Shown here piece by piece: positions 60,309 through 64,000 of a stretch of DNA of 64,000 bases. Both the position numbers and the translations under genes were made by a program. Source of the stretch: Bacteroidia bacterium (lineage in GTDB: Bacteria > Bacteroidota > Bacteroidia > CAILMK01 > JBBDIG01); the NCBI GenBank assembly GCA_040880525.1, contig JBBDIG010000048.1, forward strand, positions 1 through 64,000. Direction: 5' to 3'. Below the pieces are notes generated by a model that saw only the letters and a list, made by a program, of their open reading frames with translations, had not been told where the DNA came from and did not search any database. Each line of letters opens with the position of its first letter. Within the stretch, counting starts at the first letter, position 1.

Positions 60309-62687
60309 TTATTTAATGATTACTTTTTGGTTGGCGCCAGAGACAATATCCCGCACAAAGTACATTCCTGGAGGAAAGTGCTCAATGTTCAGCGTTATTT
60401 CTTCCCGGCCCATTTCCAATTGCCGCCACAGCCTGCCGGTGACATCATATATATGCAGGGTCAATCTTCCTTTAGCCGCAGTATTGCGAATGTGCAATAC
60501 ATCCTGGGCGGGATTGGGATAGATCGCAAAAGGTACAGGGATAACTTCTTCAGGCTCGTTAATTCCAGTTTGCAGTTTCACCACGCTTACCGTTTGATTG
60601 GTAATGATGGGGCTGTTATAATCAAAATAAATATAAGCGCGGTTTAGAATAGTATCGCCCACCGCTATTCCGGGGCGTATGCCTGCGGTGTACCTGATGA
60701 AGCCGTGGCTTTTCGGCTCGTTGATATGGCTGTCCGGCAACAGGATATTGTCAAAAGTCCAGATCAGCGTATTGTTCCGAATCTCAAGGCTGTAAGGATG
60801 GCTGCTGTTGTTCATTACCAATTCAGTAAGCGGAAGATTGGCATCCACGGTATCCACGATCACAACCTTATAAGCCGTATCTGTGCCCGTATTCTGGAAG
60901 CGGATCAGATAATCAATTTTCCGGGTGTCCGGGGCAATATTGCCTTCAGGACTGGATTGCTTGTCGTTGGGATCATAGGATGCTACGATCCTTTGGCAAA
61001 GCGTGTCATAATTGTCGGGAGGAAACGAATCTCCGGCTACGGGGCTGATGAACGCAGAGAAACAGAGGCTATCGCCCATAGCCAGAGAATTGGATATTTC
61101 AAAAGTTATGGTCAGCGAACCTTTATCAAACATCGCCAGCGGATCTAAATTCCAGGTAATTTCATTTCCGGAAAGATTATCATAAGGAAGCGAGACGGAA
61201 TCAAGGGTGGCACCTGCCGGGAAATTTAATTTTACGCTTGCACCTGTGATGGTATCAGTACCTGTATTCTCCCAGTCCAATTTATAAGTTTCAGTAAATC
61301 CCCTGCGGGCTCTGAAACCGGTAAAACCGGTAATATTCGTTCGCAAATCCCGAATGCCAGGAACAGGCGAAATAGCAAAGTCAAGGGTATCTACACGAGA
61401 TTGTCCCTGAAGCTGAATAGAAAGCGTGTCGGACTGGCAACTGTTTATTTCCCAATATTTTTTATGAAGCGTAATTTGAAAATTTCCAGGATACAATACT
61501 GCTAAATATTTCCCGGAAGAATTTACATTCATAAAATGGTTTATAGGAGAAACTTCAATTAACGCTTGTTCCACTATTTCTTCTGCGGGATCTTTTTCGC
61601 AATTTTTATTGATATCATAATACACTAATCCGCTTACCAATGATAGCGAATCGTAGTAAAGCCGGTAGATTTGCTTGTCGCTATGCTTTGTACCGTAAAA
61701 AGAATATGTATAGAGGTTATCTTCAAAGGTGAAAACAATCGGATATGAAGGGGTATCAGCTTGCATGAGGCTAGGACCTTCGGCCCATTCCATTCCTGTC
61801 CATGTATAGAATACAGTATCAGGTCCCCAGCCTGCACTCCAAAGATTTCCCTTATGTTCGGCAAAGGAAGATGCGGTTTCATTATTAAGGTGCCTCCATA
61901 TTCCATTATAGTAATAATCTGTTGTACCAAATCCTAAATTTGGCTCGAAGCCTGACGTAAATATGGTATCCTGATATTCATACATTATTTGTCCTGATAA
62001 TTTAAGAATATGACCCACGGTATCCCATTTGGATCCATTCCATGTTTCCAAATGTGTAGCCCAAATGTTATTAATAGTCACAAATATTTGATCCAAGATA
62101 TACAAGGTATCAGCGTGAACAAGAATATCCGTGACATGATATATCATTTGTGAATCACTGGTTCGGACAGGTTGCCACTCACTGCCATCCCATAGTGCAA
62201 GATTGGCTGCGCTGTCAGTTCCAGCCTTCTGGAAGTTCCCACCCGCATATAGCTTTCCCTGGTATACTTCAAGGTCATTAACATAGGGACCGAATGGCGA
62301 GAATATGTCCTGTCCATAAGGATCTCCGGTTCCTGCACTTTTCCAGTTCTGGCCATCAAACCGGATTACAGTAGTTGCAGTAGGTATTGATGGTATTGAA
62401 TCGAAATATCCGCCTAAATACAATTCATTCTGATAAAACTTCATTGAATTAACAGATGCCAAACCTTCATAAGGTAACCGGCCCAACACCGCCCAAAAAA
62501 AGGTATTCCATTTTGCTACTTCTAAGGTTGATGAATCTGTATTGAAATACGCCACATAAAGTTCATTATTATGGACAGTGGTTGCGGATGGTACTGTGGG
62601 AAATGCCGCCCCTGCAGGAACCCACACCTGTGCGTTCATTACAAAACAAAACACGAGGGAAATAAAAGTCATGTAAAATATTTTCAT
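60309..62687 (-). CDS. Secreted protein with T9SS type A sorting domain
   Basis: A 792-aa exported protein with signal peptide (MKIFYMTFISLVFCFVMNAQ). The first ~370 residues form Kelch/WD-like beta blades: repeated L-Y-[VLAI]-[AG]-G-[GY]-[FN] and W-[ND]-G-x-x-W phrases, such as A-L-W-D-G-S-E-W. A short linker then leads to a DUF11-like beta domain (about 470-690; G-T-D-T-I-T-G-A-S-V-K-L, I-V-A-S-Y-D-P-N-D-K-Q, I-R-F-Q-N-T-G-T-D-T-A-Y). The last ~75 residues are a type A T9SS sorting domain (F-A-I-Y-P-N-P-A-Q-D ... G-M-Y-F-V-R). It begins 8 bp after the membrane regulator-like gene, so they form one operon. Predicted to be secreted; role unknown. Confidence 0.87.
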   Translation of the reverse strand: MKIFYMTFISLVFCFVMNAQVWVPAGAAFPTVPSATTVHNNELYVAYFNTDSSTLEVAKWNTFFWAVLGRLPYEGLASVNSMKFYQNELYLGGYFDSIPSIPTATTVIRFDGQNWKSAGTGDPYGQDIFSPFGPYVNDLEVYQGKLYAGGNFQKAGTDSAANLALWDGSEWQPVRTSDSQMIYHVTDILVHADTLYILDQIFVTINNIWATHLETWNGSKWDTVGHILKLSGQIMYEYQDTIFTSGFEPNLGFGTTDYYYNGIWRHLNNETASSFAEHKGNLWSAGWGPDTVFYTWTGMEWAEGPSLMQADTPSYPIVFTFEDNLYTYSFYGTKHSDKQIYRLYYDSLSLVSGLVYYDINKNCEKDPAEEIVEQALIEVSPINHFMNVNSSGKYLAVLYPGNFQITLHKKYWEINSCQSDTLSIQLQGQSRVDTLDFAISPVPGIRDLRTNITGFTGFRARRGFTETYKLDWENTGTDTITGASVKLNFPAGATLDSVSLPYDNLSGNEITWNLDPLAMFDKGSLTITFEISNSLAMGDSLCFSAFISPVAGDSFPPDNYDTLCQRIVASYDPNDKQSSPEGNIAPDTRKIDYLIRFQNTGTDTAYKVVIVDTVDANLPLTELVMNNSSHPYSLEIRNNTLIWTFDNILLPDSHINEPKSHGFIRYTAGIRPGIAVGDTILNRAYIYFDYNSPIITNQTVSVVKLQTGINEPEEVIPVPFAIYPNPAQDVLHIRNTAAKGRLTLHIYDVTGRLWRQLEMGREEITLNIEHFPPGMYFVRDIVSGANQKVIIK

Positions 62688-62695
62688 GGCAGTTT

Positions 62696-63925
62696 TTATT
62701 TAAATAATTCAGTTGTGATTAAAAGCGTAGCGTTTATTTTGAAAGCCTGCGGAACAAGCTTTACTTGCTCCTGCTCCGAAAGCAGGTTTCCATACCGGTG
62801 GTAGGTGGGTTCCAGTTCTATCGCCAGGCCATTGCCAAACCGGTATCCAATGCCCATTCCCACTTTTGCATTTGTACTCCAGCGCCCGAAATTATCCGGC
62901 TCCATTTTTCTGTAAGACAGCGTAGTGCTTTCGAGTTGCGCACCATCGGCATCCAGCATTTTCATAAAGCTGAAACCCAAACTTGCCCGCAAGTAATAGC
63001 GATCGGAGATATTAAAGTTGTAGCCCATTTCTAAAGGAATTTCAATGTACTGGTAACGAATGATGGTGGATGAATCAATCTTTTCAGCCGAGGCGTTTGG
63101 CAGCGTAATGTAGCCCAAAATATTACGGGTTGCGGAATCCACCACCGCAATTTTATTTTTATAGAAATCATAGTTCATCCGGTTTTCATAGCGGGTATAT
63201 TGAATTCCCGCTTTAACTCCCAGGGCCGGCAGAAGATTGTAGCGCAGCACAATTCCGGCATTAATTCCCGGCCTGGCCGCTCTCGCGGATTCCTGCAACC
63301 GCAGGTAATCCTCATGTACCCGCGCAGGCTCCGCTGTCTGCTCTCCCGGATCCAATATTGCGGTGCCGGCCGTTATGCCAAACTGCAGCCCGTTTGATTT
63401 GGGTTTTGTTTGCTCCTCTGCCTCTTTTTCCGGGTACGCTTTTAAAGTAGGTGGAATGACCAACACAACTGTGGATTTTATGCTTAATTCATTCGCCATA
63501 AGCGGAAACGGGTACAACGGTTTTCCTTGTTTTAGCGGGTTTTCATTTTTAATTTTATCATTTATTTGGTTTCTGCTATTTCTTGTTGATTTTAAAGTGG
63601 GAACTGAAGAATTTCCGGAATCCACAATGGTTTCTTCTTTCATTACCGGAATTGATTGCTGCGGCTTCACAATTTCTCCTGAAGCCATTGGCCGGGCTTC
63701 TGATATTTTCGGCATCTCATCAGGACGCTGCAGCCACAAAATAGAGGAGCCAATAGCTATAAGAGTCAATAAGCCCGTCAGCAAATAAGGCCATAGCAGC
63801 TTCCGCTTGTTCCTGCCATGATACCGGAGGCTAAACTCCCGCCATGCCTCAGGTGCTGCAGGAGCGGCATAGCCTTTCAGCTTTCCTGACAGGACTTTGT
63901 CCAGTCTATGAGGTGCATTTTTCAC
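62696..63925 (-). CDS. Anti-sigma-like membrane protein with beta-barrel-like C-terminal domain
   Basis: A 409-aa protein starting with GTG (63925). Residues 1-40 are a charged cytoplasmic segment (L-D-K-V-L-S-G-K-L-K-G-Y, W-R-E-F-S-L-R) like anti-sigma N-termini. One membrane helix is at about 45-65 (L-L-W-P-Y-L-L-T-G-L-L-T-L-I-A-I-G). A ~110-residue linker leads to a C-terminal domain of about 235 residues with the OMP_b-brl/PorT beta-strand pattern (G-I-T-A-G-T-A-I, I-Q-Y-T-R-Y-E-N-R-M-N-Y, Y-I-E-I-P-L-E-M-G-Y-N-F). A barrel on an inner-membrane anchor is odd. The start overlaps the upstream sigma gene by 20 bp. Probably an envelope-linked regulator of that sigma factor, by analogy with 35398-36813. 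Confidence 0.82.
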   Translation of the reverse strand: MKNAPHRLDKVLSGKLKGYAAPAAPEAWREFSLRYHGRNKRKLLWPYLLTGLLTLIAIGSSILWLQRPDEMPKISEARPMASGEIVKPQQSIPVMKEETIVDSGNSSVPTLKSTRNSRNQINDKIKNENPLKQGKPLYPFPLMANELSIKSTVVLVIPPTLKAYPEKEAEEQTKPKSNGLQFGITAGTAILDPGEQTAEPARVHEDYLRLQESARAARPGINAGIVLRYNLLPALGVKAGIQYTRYENRMNYDFYKNKIAVVDSATRNILGYITLPNASAEKIDSSTIIRYQYIEIPLEMGYNFNISDRYYLRASLGFSFMKMLDADGAQLESTTLSYRKMEPDNFGRWSTNAKVGMGIGYRFGNGLAIELEPTYHRYGNLLSEQEQVKLVPQAFKINATLLITTELFK

Positions 63926-64000
63926 GTTCGGGCATTTGTTTTTTTAAAAGTGCTTTCAACGCTTGTCTCGCTTTGTAAAGCTGAGATTTGGAGGTTCCAA
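63906..64000 (-). CDS. ECF sigma factor, C-terminal part (cut by window edge)
   Basis: Only the last ~31 codons are in the window. They read G-T-S-K-S-Q-L-Y-K-A-R-Q-A-L-K-A-L-L-K-K-Q and end at a TAG (63906-63908). This is the end of region 4 of an ECF sigma factor and closely matches the same part of the sigma at 36810-37364 (G-T-S-K-S-Q-L-H-K-A-R). The upstream part lies outside the window. Confidence 0.85.
   Translation of the reverse strand, partial: GTSKSQLYKARQALKALLKKQMPEREKCTS

Overview
The window is a chromosomal segment of a Bacteroidota bacterium, probably a Sphingobacteria/Chitinophaga/Saprospira-like lineage; the sequence alone does not fix the genus. The evidence is three large secreted or surface proteins ending in type IX secretion (T9SS) sorting domains (types A and B), PKD-rich adhesin-like proteins, an alternative GlmU-like protein, a DUF4290 gene beside murA, type B L31, TAnnTTTG promoter elements, and almost no Shine-Dalgarno signals. 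The genome is of intermediate GC content and densely coded on both strands.

Layout. 0.2-5.3 kb: a minus-strand 1712-aa T9SS cargo. 5.6-14.1 kb: a plus-strand housekeeping run of rpmE2, GlmU-like, tpiA, prmA, a 1458-aa exported protein of unknown function, and rpe. 14.1-15.2 kb: a RES-domain toxin with an antitoxin whose N-terminus is an HU-like domain. 15.3-24 kb: pabB, rplU-rpmA, a degenerate 3-hydroxyacyl-CoA dehydrogenase-like protein, marC, a CLC channel with CBS domains, and uvrA. 24-30.5 kb: an ECF sigma factor with a small partner gene, metH and radA. 30.5-37.4 kb: a minus-strand operon of ECF sigma factor, membrane protein (anti-sigma-like N-terminus fused to PKD and CHU_C domains), and giant PKD/T9SS-B protein. 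37.6-50 kb: a conserved small protein, accC, initiator tRNA, an M61 protease, grpE-dnaJ, a TlpA-like thioredoxin, a polysaccharide deacetylase, murA-DUF4290 and a UvrD/PcrA helicase.

50.1-53.9 kb is the only clearly accessory, decaying stretch. It holds two nearly identical REP-associated (HUH/Y1) transposases in tandem, their terminal REP hairpins, a solo REP, a ~247-bp duplicated block that brackets the two elements, gene remnants and other palindromes.

54-60.2 kb: an FAD oxidoreductase, rlmB, a TPR protein, then etfB-etfA-bifunctional nuclease-nupC. The nupC product carries a lipoprotein-like N-terminal domain. 60.3-64 kb: a second minus-strand triad of partial ECF sigma factor, anti-sigma-like N-terminus fused to a beta-barrel-like domain, and T9SS-A cargo.

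The most interesting signals are (1) the two sigma / membrane-fusion / T9SS-cargo triads, which look like one regulatory design used twice; (2) the HU-like/DUF2384 antitoxin fusion; and (3) the RAYT/REP locus with its bracketing duplication.
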